Source of the DNA: Thuidium tamariscinum
Lineage: Eukaryota > Streptophyta > Bryopsida > Hypnales > Thuidiaceae
Direction of reading: 5' to 3'
Assembly: GCA_947034885.2 (NCBI GenBank)
Contig: OX344749.2
Span: 27,791,501-27,855,500, forward strand
Length of the DNA: 64,000 nt
Below the pieces are notes generated by a model. It was not told the DNA's origin. It did not search any database and was given only the letters and a program-made list of their open reading frames with translations. Made by a program: the position numbers and the translations under genes. The first letter of the stretch is position 1; every line of letters starts with the position of its first letter. Positions 47,538 to 62,366 of this stretch are shown here, piece by piece.

Positions 47538-48715
47538 AACCCGGCTTCGAACCTAGCTGACATAAGTTACTGCACCAAGTTTTGAGTTTTATCCTCTGTC
47601 ATGAGAGTCTTGATCAGAGCAATCTAGCTTCTGAATTTCTGTGGGATTTGAGTTCCGATTATTTTGGAGAAATCGTCAGAATTATTCTCCAGTCTTCATT
47701 ATGCATGATTAAGAGTACAAGTCTTAATACCATTGTCTTGTCATGTCTAATTCTTGATACCATTGTGTATTCTGATTGATTGGAAGTAAGAACCGGTCTG
47801 GTTGAATTGTTATCAATTTGAGTCAATTTGTTGTGATTGAGTATAGAACCGATTTGATTGTGTGTTTGTCCAATTGCAATTGTGAAGTATTGAATGTGCA
47901 ATTATTAGAAGTCGAATTCAGGATTGTATATAGTACAAGTTGTGTACTGATTACTATCTTATTCTTGTGTGTGTATTGTATGACAAAATGGATGTTGGAA
48001 TTTTGGAAAATCACAGTAAATATATGGTGCATTGAGTCAAGTAATTGAGGGTTAAATTGCTTATACTGAATAGTTGGTTTTCGCGGTTTAGCAATTGATT
48101 TGCCGGTGTGTCATAGTTGCTCATGTGCACATATTCAAATTGTCTCAATCTGTATGTTTCAGACGAGGACATCATCTGATTAGTAATGTGATTATGTCAA
48201 ATTGTGAGAGTGAATGAAATGATCTCACTGTGAGTGAAAGAAATGGATGGTGGTCAATTTATTTACTTGGAATGGAGTGCTCGGGGAGAGTCAATTAGTT
48301 CGTATTTGTAATAGTCTTGCACTTTACACTTTATCCAGTACTAGGCAAAAAAAAAATTTAGGGGTGATTGCAAGAAACATTTGTACTATTTGTTGTATTT
48401 TACTGTAGTACTCATGAATTTTTTGGCAGTACTTTAAAAATTAAAAAAATAATATTTTTTTTAATTTTAAAAATATAGACAATGTATATACCTTAAAAAT
48501 GAAGGTAACCATCAAAATTTTTTTAAGGAAATCTCTTAGTAGGAGAACTAGAAAATTGTAAAATCTCAAAAAAATAGATATTTCAAGGTTTTAATATTTT
48601 TTGAAATAGGGTAAAGTTTAAATAAATAAAATAAAAATTGGGCATTTGCAAAAACTTTATGGAAATGGTCATTCACCAAGAAAAGAAAAAAATTTCACAT
48701 ATTTCAAAATGCATA

Positions 48716-51421
48716 TAGAAAGAGGCTTACTTTATGGACTTCTACACAACATATAAATAGTTATTTTTGAAATTTTTTTGAACAATAGCTAAAAGTGAAC
48801 TACAAAACTATCTCAGCCAAATTCAGCTCCAAATTCATTTATTTGAGTACTACTTTGTTAAAAGAAATCCAAGTGTGACATAATATTGGTGGCTATTATT
48901 AGTAAAACATTTTTGATATTCCAAAAAATTTAACAATGTGTATAATAGTCATAGGTATTTTGTCTATGAATTTTGAATCATTTGAAGCCAAAATGCATAA
49001 GTTATGGCCAAAAATCTAATCAACACTCAATATGTGATAGAAAATAGGACAAGTGTTTCTTGCAATGACCTTTAGATAAGTTGGCATCATTCATTAGAAA
49101 GCAATTGGAACAATGCTTCAAAAGCTTGGAATTTAGTAGGCATATGAGAGCACTTCCTTTTGTCAAATTGTAATTGGTCTAAGCCTGAGTGTTGGTGGAT
49201 AAGTCAACTAGTGATAATGATAAACCAAACTGCAAATGGATGGCTGTAGGTCCAATAGTTGCAATTCAGGGTTGTCTTGTCGGACATATTTTTGGGTTTG
49301 GGTGTTGTGTAGGACGTCCAATGTCACGTGTCGTAGTGACAACTTATTACGAAGGGCGTCGCACCTCGTCGCGAAAGTCCATTTTCAGCAGCTCAGAAAA
49401 ATGAAAATCTTACTATTACTATGAACCTAAATGACGAATGTAATATGTATTCATAAAATTGAAACACTTAATTGAAACCCAACTTAAATATGTCAAAATT
49501 TTTTAATTCTAATGATTTATTTTTAAGTCAACTTGATTTTGAGTCTTTGAGACGTCACAAGGGCTCTACTAGACGTTGCGTGACGTTTGTCTGTCGTGAT
49601 GTCGCGTTGTCTGGCAGAACAACTAGGAGTTGCATGGTCTTAAACCAATGTCTATGAGAAATTGACTTAATCCAATCTACTTAAAGAAAAGCCAAATTGA
49701 TTGGAGAAAGGTAGAGCAAGTGGATGAACATAGAGATTAAAAAATCAAGAATCAAGAATGATTGCATACTAGACAAATTAATAGAAAACATGTATTTGAT
49801 ATTTGTATATAATTAGCAAATAGGCTAATAATATACTACAATTTAGACTAAAAGAATATAATAAAAAGAAAATAATTAATTGAACCTTATCCTTAAAAAA
49901 TTATTGTGTTTTGAAGTATATAGCTTGGCAATTGATTATAGTGCATGCATTTTGGATGGCAAATTGATAAACTATTGAATACTCAACAAGAAGATTTGGC
50001 ACAAGCCAACCATTATATAGGATTAGACGGCATCCATTGTGTCTTATATATCATATTGGTCATAGAGGGACAATGAATATAGGTTTTATTATTAAATCCC
50101 CAAATCAACAATAAAAATACCTTAGGCAAATAACCAAAATACAAAACAAGTGACCTTAGTCACAATACAATAGACTTATTTGCCTTTCTTTGAAGAATTA
50201 CCTTCTTATACTATCTACCTTGAGTTTTGTCAAATAGGCAAAAATTACATTACAAACATCAATTGAGAGAAAAACATATTCCTACAAAGCTAATCAATTT
50301 TTCTACATTAAAAAAAAATTCAAAATTTTTTGACAAAAATTGAAAACATACTTACTTGCCCAAGTTTCAATTTGTCCCCCAAAGAGACAATGATCCTTTC
50401 AAGGTTAAAAGATGGTGGCAACAAGAAGATTTTAGAAATATATTCCCCAACCTAAATATCCACAATAGAAAACCTTAACCCACTTCATGAACAAATTATT
50501 AAAGCACTATAGTGGTCACTAAAAGCATCATTAACACTACTATTTGAAGAAGCAATTAATACAAGGTGCATTGTAAGGGCAAAAACTTGCTAGGCCAAAA
50601 GAATGCTCCTAAATTGTTTCACTTGCCCCCAAAGGGTCATTGAACACAACAATCATTTATTCAACAATCAAATCAAGAAATGGAGCTTTTCAGTGGGATA
50701 TAAATATTTCCTGAGTGGGACAGGGAGTATGACTTTAACTAAACTCAATGATGTGCACTTAGCATTACAAAAAGTGGTCTGCAAAGAACTGGATGAAAAT
50801 AATCCATTTTTCAATACGAAATAGAACTGTGTGACCATTCACGCGCCACCTTTAGACCTGACAGGGATCATAGATGCAGAAACAAGGAGCAGTAATCAAC
50901 ACAACGTACAGTATATTGCGCTTGAAAAGCAATTGCGCTTCACATAAATAACAATTTACACAATGACATGTACCTCTCCAGCTCTTTTGATGACCGCAAA
51001 CTACCTGAGCTCTCGAAAAGAGTCTAACCTAGTAAACGAGGGTGTGGCCACTCATCAATCAACTCATGCTAATATTTTCCAAGATGGGCACCTGTTCAGT
51101 AATGAAAATAGTGCCCTAATTCATGTAATCATCAACGAAGACGACTTCAAATCAAAACTCTCCCTCAATATCGTAACTCCAGCTGAACCACAAACCTAGA
51201 CGGTTTCGGGATATACGCAAGAACATACAAGGATCCACAATCACACAGTTGACAGTCGTTTGACTCGGCATGAGAAAGTAGTCGTACAAGTGAAATTGAG
51301 ACAGCCTCGGCTCTAGCTGCTTCTTCCGTCGATCATAATTTGGTCAATCTTGATATGGGCACACAAAGATCAGAGCTCCTGCTGTACTCAGCGATGATAA
51401 ACCTGCCTCAGAAAATTGTTG
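48716..51421. other. intergenic DNA and 3' region of VPS41
   Basis: From 48,716 to about 50,850 the DNA is AT-rich with no supportable gene. A short more G+C-rich patch (about 49,280-49,390 and 49,550-49,620) has no protein match I recognise. From about 50,850 to 51,421 the composition changes and this is probably the 3' untranslated region of VPS41 on the minus strand. Confidence 0.55.
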
Positions 51422-54400
51422 CTATCGTACTTCCACCCCACCCCAAGTAGGAGAGGTTCTCTCCATGGAAGAAATCGATCTTCCGTAACCAGCAGAGTCG
51501 ACCTGCCCTCTCGCAGAAGCAGCAGTTGTACAGAGAATACAACGCATGGGGGCTGGATCTGGTGGATCATCATAAGTCGAACTGTCGTTCATATGCGATC
51601 CAGACCGTCTTAGACCTCCCGACTCTTCCGAAGATAATATCCCCGAAGTATCATTCAGACAGGTTTCATGATAAGCGTGAGTGCAGAAGAAAGCCACCAC
51701 AGCCACATTCTGTAGCGCAACGGGATCAAAACATATGCAACAACGCCCACTACCGCCATAATTCGTGAGAATCCGGCCGCCCTTACCACCAGCTTTGTTT
51801 GTTCTACTCAAGCTTGTAGCACTGATTTTCACGCTATCTCCACCATTTGCATTAGGCTCATCAGGTTTCTCGGCGTCATATTCTGAGCCGCCCACTCGGA
51901 CTGCGTGTCGAGCCTCATCGTAGTAGCGCACTAGCAAATCAACGCAATCCGACTGTCCCCAAAACAGCCAATCAGATTAATAGTCAGTTGTAAAGATACT
52001 GATTGGACCATCAACGCAACCTTAGCTTATCATTCGACTGAGACAATAAGTTTGAGTAAGGCAGTTAATGCCTTACCTTCAAAATGTCGTTACAGCCTGC
52101 GCGAAGAGAAGTTTCTGTTCGGTAATCGGCGATGATTTTTACAAGACGATCACGCAACCTACATTTATTCACAGATTGACCACCGCTTTCCGGTCAGAAT
52201 GTCGACAACAGAGGCAAATGAGGTTAAGAAGTAACCGAGCCATCCTTGAATCCATACCAGATGACTAAACGCACATGAATAGTAAGAACAACAGAGCTGA
52301 AGGGCTAGCACTGACCGAGGAATAGACATTCCAGCAGGAACCCTATTCACGAGGTGTAAAGGATCAACGTGGCCCACTGTATGCTCCAACAATGAACTCA
52401 CCTGCCAAATATATTGCACTTCAGATGACCAAAGACTGAAGGATAACAGACCGAAACAGCATAATGAAGCATATTAGAAAATAATGTCAAGACTTCACAG
52501 CGCAATATTAATTGTGTCATGGAAGTAGGATGTAGACTTTGAACATCAGTGACAAGAAGTCATATCCTCAACAGGATAGAGTGAAGACAATGATATAGTT
52601 CATCAGAACTGCACAACCATAAGACACATGAAAAATTGTACTACCATATCAGGATTGTGCATGCTTTGAGTAATAAGCTCCTCCCACAACTCCTCATCTG
52701 CTTGTGATTGAACAAAGCTTACAGCCTGGATAACAGAAGTTTCACGGTTAGTGTAGTACTGCAAAACTAGGTAGGGTCAACCAATTCACTAGCAAAAATG
52801 ATCGTCTTATGAATCAGCTTCGAGACTCCATGTTGGTAGGAGAAGCTGATGAAAAAACTAACCACATAAGATACAGATCACAGTAAAAAACTCATTGCTG
52901 CAACATGATCGACTTCGCATACCTGCTGAATGTCCTTCAGTTCGTTTATTATGAGGGCCAATGCGTCTCGACTGTTACCCATTCGTCCTAATATGAAAAC
53001 CCGTTCTCTGGTCAAGCCTCTTTGGGTACAAACTTCATAAGCCTGCAATTGCGAATAAAAGATCAAAACAAAGGTAACATGCCAAAAGCATCCAGCTCAA
53101 GGCAGTCTTTCTGCTCACATATATGGAAAAGGAAAGTTCATGAAAAAAACGCACCGTACATCTCTAAGATAAGTTACCTCGTCAAGACTGTAGTAATGGC
53201 TACTTCGCAAAAATGGAAGCAACAATCGTGGTTCATAATCTGCATACAGCTCAACCTACAAATATTCCAAAATGAAATATTAATCACAACAGATAGAACT
53301 TCAACATGCCCTTATTTAAGCTAGAGCAGACATATTCACGTCTTTGAAGCAGCTTTCGGGTATAAACAAAAGCCGTACTAGATAAGCCAAAGACATGAAG
53401 ATTTATTGAATGTTTTCTATTCTAAGATCTAAAACTGGAACTCGGAACACCGTACTCATGTTTTGTTTCCCGGCTCTCCATCAAGAACCACGCATCATCT
53501 CAGCGATATGATAAATGCTACAAGTTCCCATACAGAAGATCTCAACTTACTATGTGGACGGCATATGTTGGTCACAGGCTACAAAGTGCAGCTGATCGAA
53601 GTGCGGTATGTGAGTTTAAGTGAAATGGAAGAACCTGTAAACCATGGTATTCTTTGGCTGCAGTTGGATCTTTCTCAAATAATGTATGAAGATATAGATG
53701 CAGATATTCCCTCAATCTGCCATCTGCATCCTCCTCTCCCTGCAGTTGTGACACCACCTCAGAAGCATCGGTGCTGTCACTCTGGTTGATCAACATCTGC
53801 ACTGCTCGCTTCCCATTCAGTCTCATTAAATGAACCACCTGCAACATTGCAATGCGCTAATATTAAGGAAGAAGTACCACCAGTACTGCTCACCTCAACG
53901 TTAGAAAACTATGTTAGAAAACTTCATTCTTCTCATAACAAAACTACTGAAAGCAGGAATGAATTACAAATAAACTACATTTGCGTCATGAAATATTCGT
54001 CAATGGCCTCAGAACCTGATGATGAACCTAAACATGTGATAAGATTGCGATTTGTTTACCTTATCGTGTATTGAACTGTACAAATTGTGCTGCTCAATGA
54101 ACTCAAACACAAACGGCTTTTCCAGCTACATAAATAACACCAAATCACAAAAGGAAGTCTGTGGTCAGTCTTACTAGAAAGAAAAGGAAGAGTTCTCTGT
54201 ACGTATGGCAATGCTCAAGAAGATCAAAACTTTCTGCAGACTTGAAGGGCTAAAAGTACACTGTTGAGATTTTGTCGCCTGAAAGGCTGACAGTACTCAC
54301 AGTAGCAATGTAACACCATAGCCAGCAGAACATAAGTCGGTCAATTGCGCTAAGGGCCCATCCTAAACACATACTCCCGTCAGATAATCATGAAAAATAG

Positions 54401-57400
54401 TGCATTCAATGAACATGAAATGGGCATGCCAATGGAATTTCAGTACCTCCACAAAGATGACAAGGGCTTTCTCATACTGCTTCTCAAGCACATGAAGCTC
54501 AGCCAAAGCCTGCCAATAACAATCCACTCAAACTTATTGATTATGAATACCCTTGACAGAACAAAAAGCACATCAGTACATGACCATAAAAGAATGGCAC
54601 AAGCGAGATTGTCGATTAACAAGTTTAGATCATAGATCTACGACAGACCAAATCAAGATTTATTGCATGAACATTTTCATGCATCAGTACTTGTTACATG
54701 ACGGTGCTTTAGTTCCAATGAAAGTATGAAGTTCACTGAGCTAAAGAGTTCAAGCAACATTAAAATAACTAAACATGAAAGGGTGTTCAATCATAACTAC
54801 AAAAAAAGTACAAACATAGAGTAATACCTCCTTCAGTGCCGGTGACTTAGAACCAGTGCTAATTTGTAGTTGAATAGGTGCAATGATTGTTGGAACTGAA
54901 TACACGGCAGACGGCCATGTCTTGATTGTGGTGAGCAACTGGTCGTGGTATGCTGGATTTGTAACCAGAGAATTTAGCACCAACTGCAAAAAGACCGTCC
55001 CGTGGAATAATATGAGGTCAAATACATTAAGAATTGAAAAATCCTTATGTTGAAACCATAAAAGGAAAATTGTTCTATCCTGTAATCATTCTAGGCAGTC
55101 ACAAAAAGTTAACACTACTTGGCCTATGTCTAGGACACAGCAAATAAATGCGACTCGTTTCTGCGAAGGGCACATAACCCTCAAATCAATCCCATCATCA
55201 GACAGGTATTGAGACAAATAGATGATGGGATGGAGAAAATGACAACCTCATATACAGTGTCTCGAAGCTGGGGGTTGGATGTTGGTATGTAAGGAGCCAA
55301 ACAGGGCAACTGTCGTAAGTGTGCAAAATGAAAAACCCACCTGTTCTCACGAGCAAAACATGACACCTAATTATCTTGATTGTCAAATTATTAGTCAAAC
55401 TATGACATATGCCAAATATGGGAAAACTTCAGTAGCATTTCTGGCATCGTTTGACTACCCATGACGTTGAACTCAAGAAATACATATTTCTTCTCTAAGG
55501 TCTCCAGGCATTAAGAAATCAGTACTACGGTATCAACCCAAAAACTAACCTTTCCCATGCTGCAGCAGAACCTCTCAGTAATTTAGGACAAAGCTCTGCA
55601 GCCTTATCGTATTGGCGCTCCAAAATTAGATGGTCAAGATATCTAGAGCCCACCTGACATATATTCCCATAGCCGACATAAATGGATGTATTCAATCAAT
55701 TATAAACGACCAAGCATCAAAATCTTGAGTATCTTATGATCAAAATGGTTGATAATTGGTATAATAGGTCCTCAATTTGGTAAAGACAAACTTCAATTTA
55801 ATTAAGTATCATTATATAGGATTCCTTCACATGACAATAGAGATTCCAGTAGCTCAGATTGCAGATCATGACCAACTGATGCATGATAAGTGTAAGACAG
55901 TTTGACATAAATTCAGAGAAATATTTTCACAATGTTCCACAAACCTCCTCCAAGAGCTCTGGTTTAGCATTTCCTTCTTCTACTTGAGCCAAAGCCTTCT
56001 CATAATAACCATGCTGAAGCAGCCACTTCACATGGTCATCTGAATCTCTGCAAACCAATTGTTTCAGTACCCAAGTTTCCATTCTTGCTCCAGAATCCAA
56101 ATGAAATTCTTGGCAAACCTCAGAAACAGTTGCATCATCAGATAGTTCATGGTTCATATGCAATTAATCTCCTCAGATTTTCTTACACGTAGTACAGATC
56201 TCCTGTAAACCATGCGAAGAGTCACAATAATAATGTCAGAATAGAAACCTGGGCCTGGCAAGTACGACGTCCTTTGGGGACACTACGTAGTAGAGAGACT
56301 CATCTCCAACAGCCCATTGGCCTGCTGCTCCACCACTTACTGAAACAAGAAAAATTACTCTCCATGATGAGTTGGTCCATAAGCAATCTTCATAAGATTC
56401 TCCGCCAAGTGTCTTTCACAACCACACTACCCACTATCTGCTCAAAGAGAAAAACATCTCCTTTCAAATTTAGCCTTTGTGGACCAGAGACGTTGCAAAC
56501 GGCTACAGGTTTGATACAATCACGTGACAAATCGTTAGAGAACGTTGAGATATCAGAAAACATTAAACTTACGCACCAATGAAAGGAGCATGAGCAAGGA
56601 AATAGTCTTTAGCTTTGTAATGCTCGTAGCCATGAATAGAAAGAGCATCAGTTGCCAACTCTTCATTTTTGCTTGTCACTATCCGTACTTCCGGTCGCTG
56701 TGCATGTCCCTGCATTGACGAGAAGATGCAATTTAACACTCCGAAAACTTACTTATTATAATTATTTGGAAAAAGTGATGATACGTATGAAATCCTGAGT
56801 GTGTCTGAGAAAATGAAGTAGCTTGCAGATGTAACAATAACCTCCTCCGAAGAAAATTGATCCAGAATCCATGTGGCAACCTAAAAGATTTACTGCGATT
56901 CCATTACCTGTCTTGAAAATGCAGTAGACATGGACTCCGCTGCATTATCATCATTATCAGAGAGGTAAGCGAGAACCACCAGTTGATCTCCAAACGGTGC
57001 AAGTCCAGCAATACAGTAGTCCGTGTGAATAGATATTCGTATCTCTACATACTTTGTTCCTGGGCCCAAGGTTCCAGTCAAGCCATCCCAACCTCGCGTT
57101 CTAACAACAGCGATCTTGATGCAATCAGCCCAACCAATAAGTAGGACCGTATCATCCTGCAAAATTAAGAGACCATTCATCTTAGCAGGCACAATTTGGA
57201 GCGTAGAAGCGACCAAACAAAGACTTAGCCAACGAAAAACACTTCCGAAATACGGAACAACTGGATAAGGAACTGGATGGGGACGATTTGAGAAAACAAA
57301 CCTGCCAAACAAGAGTAGGACGCAAGAGATTCGCACGCGGTGATCGCTCTATGAATGTTATACGTTGATGTGAAGCTGTATCATACACCTTCACGCCAGC

Positions 57401-58636
57401 ATCATTGGCCCAAGCGATGAGACTTGTCCGCCATTTAACAACATGCACAGTCCCTTCGCCTGAGTGTAGAATCTAGCACAGATGACAAACACGTTACTTT
57501 TCTAACTACCTTGCCTTTCATCGACAACTGCATCGATAAGCTGGTGATGGCGCTAGAACAACTTGTCTTCGAGGAAAAGAAAACATGACCTTTAATACCA
57601 TCAAGTAAATTGCAACGTAGTGCCTTGAAGTGCCTCTGACTTTGTACCTTCTCTTTGTAGCCTAACCAGCCCTTGCTGAGAAACAGTAGCTGTCCTGCAA
57701 GCCCTCCTAGCGCAAATTGTTTGGATCCTTTACGTGCATATTCTGGATCCAGTGCAACAGACTTCACAGGCCGATGGTACTCAAACTTTTCTTTCTCGTC
57801 AGTGTACAAGCTGCTGATGACTACAGTGCCATCGTCGGAGCAGCTCCCGACGTACTCCCCATCAGAATCAAAGCTCACCTCGTTCACTGGCGCAGAGTGC
57901 ACTCGAAACTCTCTGACCTGTCAATCGAAACCCTAACTGAGTGCGTTGGACAAATTCAAATAATATTACGCCCCAATCTCTAGGACTAACCTGATCGCTT
58001 TGATCGAATGATTCAATTCTTCCGAGATAGGTTCTCCCAGTCAATCACATGAACCCTAATGATCATTAGATTCAAACGAGCCGTGAACCTCACGATTCGT
58101 GTAACATTATACGACTATTCGCCAGTCCAATGAACAAATTTCCACCTTCCTCTTAGAAAAACAGTGAAATTAATCAGTCTATCTCAATGCGCACTAACAA
58201 CAAATCAAATTTAACTGCAGGAATGGAAGGCTACCCTCCAAAACCCTAAAACGACACTCCTCTACAAAAATTAATTAATCCGAAGAGTGCCCTAGGAGAA
58301 AAACAGAGCACAGATTTGAACCTGGTTACCCTGAAAGTCCAACAGATGCACTGTGCCATCATGCGTTCCGAGAGCAATCATCCGTTCTCCCACAGTCAGA
58401 CAAGCTGCGGCATCCGACGACAGCAGCGATGGTACGCTCCCTCCCAGGCGCTGATACTTGAGCCGAGGCTCCTCCTCTTCTCCTTCCTCCTCCTCGTCAT
58501 CATCTCTGGAGTCGTCGTCTCCAAGCTCATCATCCCCCTCCACTCCATCCTGCACCGGGCTTGGCCTGGTCGGCACGGGCGACGACGCCGGCGATTCGAA
58601 CCCCGTCGGTGCCTCGCTTTTACTCGATACCGCCAT
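51422..58636 (-). CDS. VPS41: VPS41, HOPS complex subunit
   Basis: Subunit of the HOPS tethering complex that promotes fusion of late endosomes and other carriers with the vacuole. Exons: 58322-58636, 57648-57917, 57302-57472, 56908-57156, 56577-56709, 56249-56324, 55945-56047, 55550-55653, 55247-55340, 54828-54983, 54447-54509, 54060-54125, 53635-53838, 53178-53255, 52923-53042, 52645-52725, 52316-52401, 52077-52158, 51422-51952. They sum to 2982 nt, 993 residues, in one frame; Arabidopsis VPS41 has about 980. An acidic N-terminal stretch (about residues 35-60) precedes WD-type repeats (HSAPVNEVSFDSDGEYVGS). Then come the family blocks LYYVVSPKDVVLARPR, RWVFHFAHLRQLPCLAPYIP and VFILGRMGNSRDALALIIN (clathrin-type helical repeats). 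A C-terminal RING-H2 lies near residues 888-958 (CCICF, CTHAYHETC, CILC). No break was seen. Confidence 0.95.
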
Positions 58637-59231
58637 CGCTGCTCTCAAGCTCTGTCCCTGGTCCTTCTCTTTGCCAAATCCTCACTCCAATCCAACCTCT
58701 CTGCGCTGCTGCTCATCCTCGTCCGCTGCCGCTCGATAAATGACAACTGGACTCTTATGATGGGGTGCTCATTGCAGTTATGGATGAGATTCATCCAAGT
58801 TTTTGCTTTTTTCATAAGTTGAATTGTGTTTATTTGAATTTATAATATCATTGACAAATAGTTTCATTTATGTCATAGCAATATAAAAAATGTAAATATA
58901 AAGTGTTAATTCAAATACAATGAACTTGCATTATTACATGGTTTTTAGAGCAATATCAAAAAGCCACAGCCTACATGTGCACATGCTTGTTATATTTTTT
59001 TTAATTGGAAATCATAAATTTGAATGGATCTAATTATATCTTATAATATGCTAAATTTAAAATACAATACAAAAATCTGAAATGAGAGTGTTTTTTTTTC
59101 AAATGTTCATGTTCGATTTTCAAAACCAAGAAGTGTAACATTTTTATCTATTTATAGTGACTAGAATTTAAGAAAAAAAAAGGTGTTTCAAAAAAAATCA
59201 ACTTCATGTAAAATAGAATAGAAATCTATAT
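58637..59231. other. VPS41 upstream region
   Basis: The first 100 bp upstream of the VPS41 start keep genic composition and are likely its 5' leader. AT-rich DNA follows up to the left end of the copia element. No further gene is seen. Confidence 0.5.
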
Positions 59232-59449
59232 TGTTTAGAATAGTATTCTATTAATATACTCTCTATTATAGTTAACTACAGTCTATTACAGTCATAAAGG
59301 CAACTAGGAATAAGATTAGAATCCTCTGAATCAATAAGAGAAAACAACTACTCTTCTTCTCTCCTCTATATATATGTTTGAAACTTTCTTCTAAAACTTA
59401 CTGTTCTTCTTGCATATTTTAGTTTTTGTTTCATTTTCTATTCTCAACA
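59232..59449 (+). repeat. left LTR of the copia element
   Basis: 218 bp, starting TGTTTAGAAT and ending CTCAACA. It contains the 'aagattagaatcctct' and 'ctactcttcttctctc' blocks shared with the right LTR, and a 'ctatatatat' TATA-like segment. Confidence 0.85.
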
Positions 59450-59594
59450 CGTTATCAGCACGCTCTCTTATTTTTTTGCACGCAAAATTTAGCTTGTGAT
59501 TATATCATTTCCTATTTGTTTTTCTTGTTTTGAGGGAGCTTCACAACCTCCCCCCCCCCTCTTTCTTGTTCACTCTGTTCAGTCGCTACTTTGC

Positions 59595-59993
59595 TATCAA
59601 AGCTACATGGTAATATTTGTAGTCCTATAAATCTTATGTCTAGACCGTTTCGATATTTTATAGTTTTGATTGATGCATAAAGCAAACAATCTCATATCTC
59701 ATTATTATCAACAAGAAGCTTGGCTTTTGCCAATTTATTATCTATGTTGATTCATTTCAAGGCTCATTTCAATTTATTATCTATGTAAATATATATAAAG
59801 TCTTAATTGGATAAAAATTGAAATGGGCCTTGAAACACATCAACATAGATAATAAATTGACAAAAGCCAAGCTTCTTGTTGATAATAACAAGACATAAGA
59901 TTGTTTGCTTGATGCATCAATTAAAACCATAAAATATCAAAACAATCTAGACATAAGATTTATAGGACCACAAATATCACCATGTAGCTTTGA
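59595..59993. repeat. large internal inverted repeat in the copia fossil
   Basis: Arms of about 175 bp (about 59,595-59,770 and 59,820-59,993) are inverted copies. Landmarks are 'tcctataaatcttatgtctaga' facing its complement and 'caagaagcttggctttt' facing its complement. Confidence 0.8.
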
Positions 59994-60424
59994 TGGCATT
60001 GGTGATAATTCATAAAGAAGTTGCCATAAAGATGGTTTGGCAATGAATTTGTCTTGCACAAATGCTTGGTATAATGTCATTGAATTGACATTTAATGGTT
60101 TCAAATTATATCTAGCAATACAAGGATCAATTTTCCACTACAAGATAATAGAGTCTTTTAAGTAATGTCCTAGACATCAAGTCTTTTAAGTAATGTCTTT
60201 TAATGCATCTTTTTAGTAAAATTGTAGTGTTTCTAAACAAAGTAGAGCTAGGATGGCCTAGTTGCCCATGCCAAAGGGAAATTTTATTATCTTTATAAGA
60301 TAAAGGAAATCTGAATACAATAGGTGGTCGAATTGCAATCCGATACAAACCACTTGCCACAACAAAGTTTGTTTGTACAACCATTTTTGGACCCATTGTC
60401 AATAATCCCTCTTCTCAACCTATT

Positions 60425-60685
60425 GGATATAAATTGATTTTTGTATGTAAACGCAATGAAAAAGGTCAGATTTTCCGTTATAAAGTTTATTTAGTTGTTC
60501 AAGGTTTCAGTCAAAAATTTGCAGAAATATCTTCTTGAGCATCATTTTATTAATGCCAAATTACTCCTATGTCTCTTTATTAATACCAAATTTTTGACTG
60601 AAACCTTGAACAACCAAACAAACTTTATAACGGAAAATTTGACCTTTTTCATTGCATTTACATACAAAAATCAATTTATATCCAA
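60425..60685. repeat. second internal inverted repeat in the copia fossil
   Basis: Arms of about 95 bp (about 60,425-60,520 and 60,588-60,683) are inverted copies around a 65-bp centre. Shared words include 'gttcaaggtttcagtcaaaa' and its complement. Confidence 0.8.
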
Positions 60686-62366
60686 TAAATCAAGAAGATC
60701 GATTATTGACAATGGGTCTAAAAACTTGTTTTCTTCGCAAAGAAGCATACTCCTCCTCGATGGCAACTTTCCACTTAACAAACAGTTGGAGGGATTCATT
60801 GCTTCATCAATAGTATTTGGATTAGGATTATCTTTCTTGTAAAAAAGATTTTATGCAATCATAGAAACACATGATTCATCAAATTCAATTGTTATTCTAT
60901 TTCAAATATCACATGTGTAGTAATACATCATAGATAACTTTGTATACAATATACACTCTTCTTGTTAGCAAGCAAGAGTTCCTTCTGCAAGGATTGCAAT
61001 AGTATCAGACAGAGATTTCTGTCAAGTAGAAGTGGTTGTTGTAGATATAGAGGATTAATGCCAAATTATTCCCATGTCTCTTTATCAAAAGAAATACATC
61101 TGGATTTGTGATTATTGAAGTATATGTTGATGATATAAATCTTGTGGGTACCGAATTTGCATATATGGCACCAATACAACTATCTACTCTTGAATTCGAG
61201 ATGAAATTGCTTAAAACAAACTACCGACTATATTGGCTTGGAAATTCTTCACTTCAAAGACAGTAGTGTTTTTCTTTCGCAAATGACTTATATCAATCAA
61301 ATCTTTAAAAAATTCAATATGATGGATGTCTATCTACTTTCCACACCTATGGTTGGTCATAGCAATGCAAGCAATGAACCTTATCGCCCTTGTAAGGACG
61401 AAGAGGAACCATTGGATGAACAATACCCATTCGTTGCTATGGTCAGGACACTTTTATATTTGATTACATCTACAAGGTTTGATATTGCATTTGTAGTTAG
61501 TGTATTTGCAAGTCATAGTTCCCAACCTACAATACGACATTAGAATGGTACTAAATACCTTTTTCATTATTTGAAGGAAACTGAAAGATTTGGGATTACA
61601 CTATACTTGGGCTATAGATTCTAAGTTGGTTTGATGTACTGATACTGGCTATAATTTTGATTCTACAACATCCAAGTCTCAAACAAGCTATGTTTTTTTA
61701 AGACATGGAATTGCAATATTGTGAAAATCAATGAAGCAAACAATTACTGCTATGTCATCGAATACGTCATCAAATCATGCAGAGATTATTGTTTTGCATG
61801 AAGCATCTTGAGAATACGATTCACTGAGAGCAATTAATGAATTTATTCAAACAAATTGTAGATTATCATATGATGATTTTTCAATTATTTTATATGAAGA
61901 CAATAGTGTTTGTATTGTACAAATGCAAGTAGGCTTTGTTAAGGGTGATCGAACTAAACATATTGATCCAAAATATTTTAGTTATATCCATCACTTGATT
62001 ATAGAGTGAGCACTTGAAGTTAAGAAAATTATTTCAACAGATAATCTTGTAGATCTCTTTACCAAGACTCTTCTATTGAGTACTCATCGTTGACTTGTCC
62101 AAGGTATTAGAATGCAACGACTTAGTTTTTTGGAGTAAGATTTCATAGTTATTGTAAAAAAAATTGTCTTTCCTTCCTTAGATTTTTTCCCATTGGATTT
62201 TACTGCAAGAATGGATTGATAAAGGTGTTGTACTATTTTTCCTTCATGTTTGGTTTTGTCCTTGATTTTAATCAAGGTTTTTCAAGATAAGATTTTAATG
62301 AGTCAACAATTGTACATCATTTAAGATTACAATATTTTTAGTAATATTATGTCACACAAGGAGGAG

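Larger units (their letters stand above)
37910..48715 (+). repeat. tandem duplication of ~4.8 kb, copy 2, split by a 6-kb insertion
   Basis: Outside 39,279-45,313 this copy follows copy 1 in order and orientation. It starts 27 bp after copy 1 ends. It lacks the 281-bp block at 35,117-35,397 of copy 1. It has about 24 extra bases near 46,263 and 45 extra coding bases in the last exon of the small gene, and it keeps about 60 bp near 48,605-48,660 that copy 1 lacks. Confidence 0.88.
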
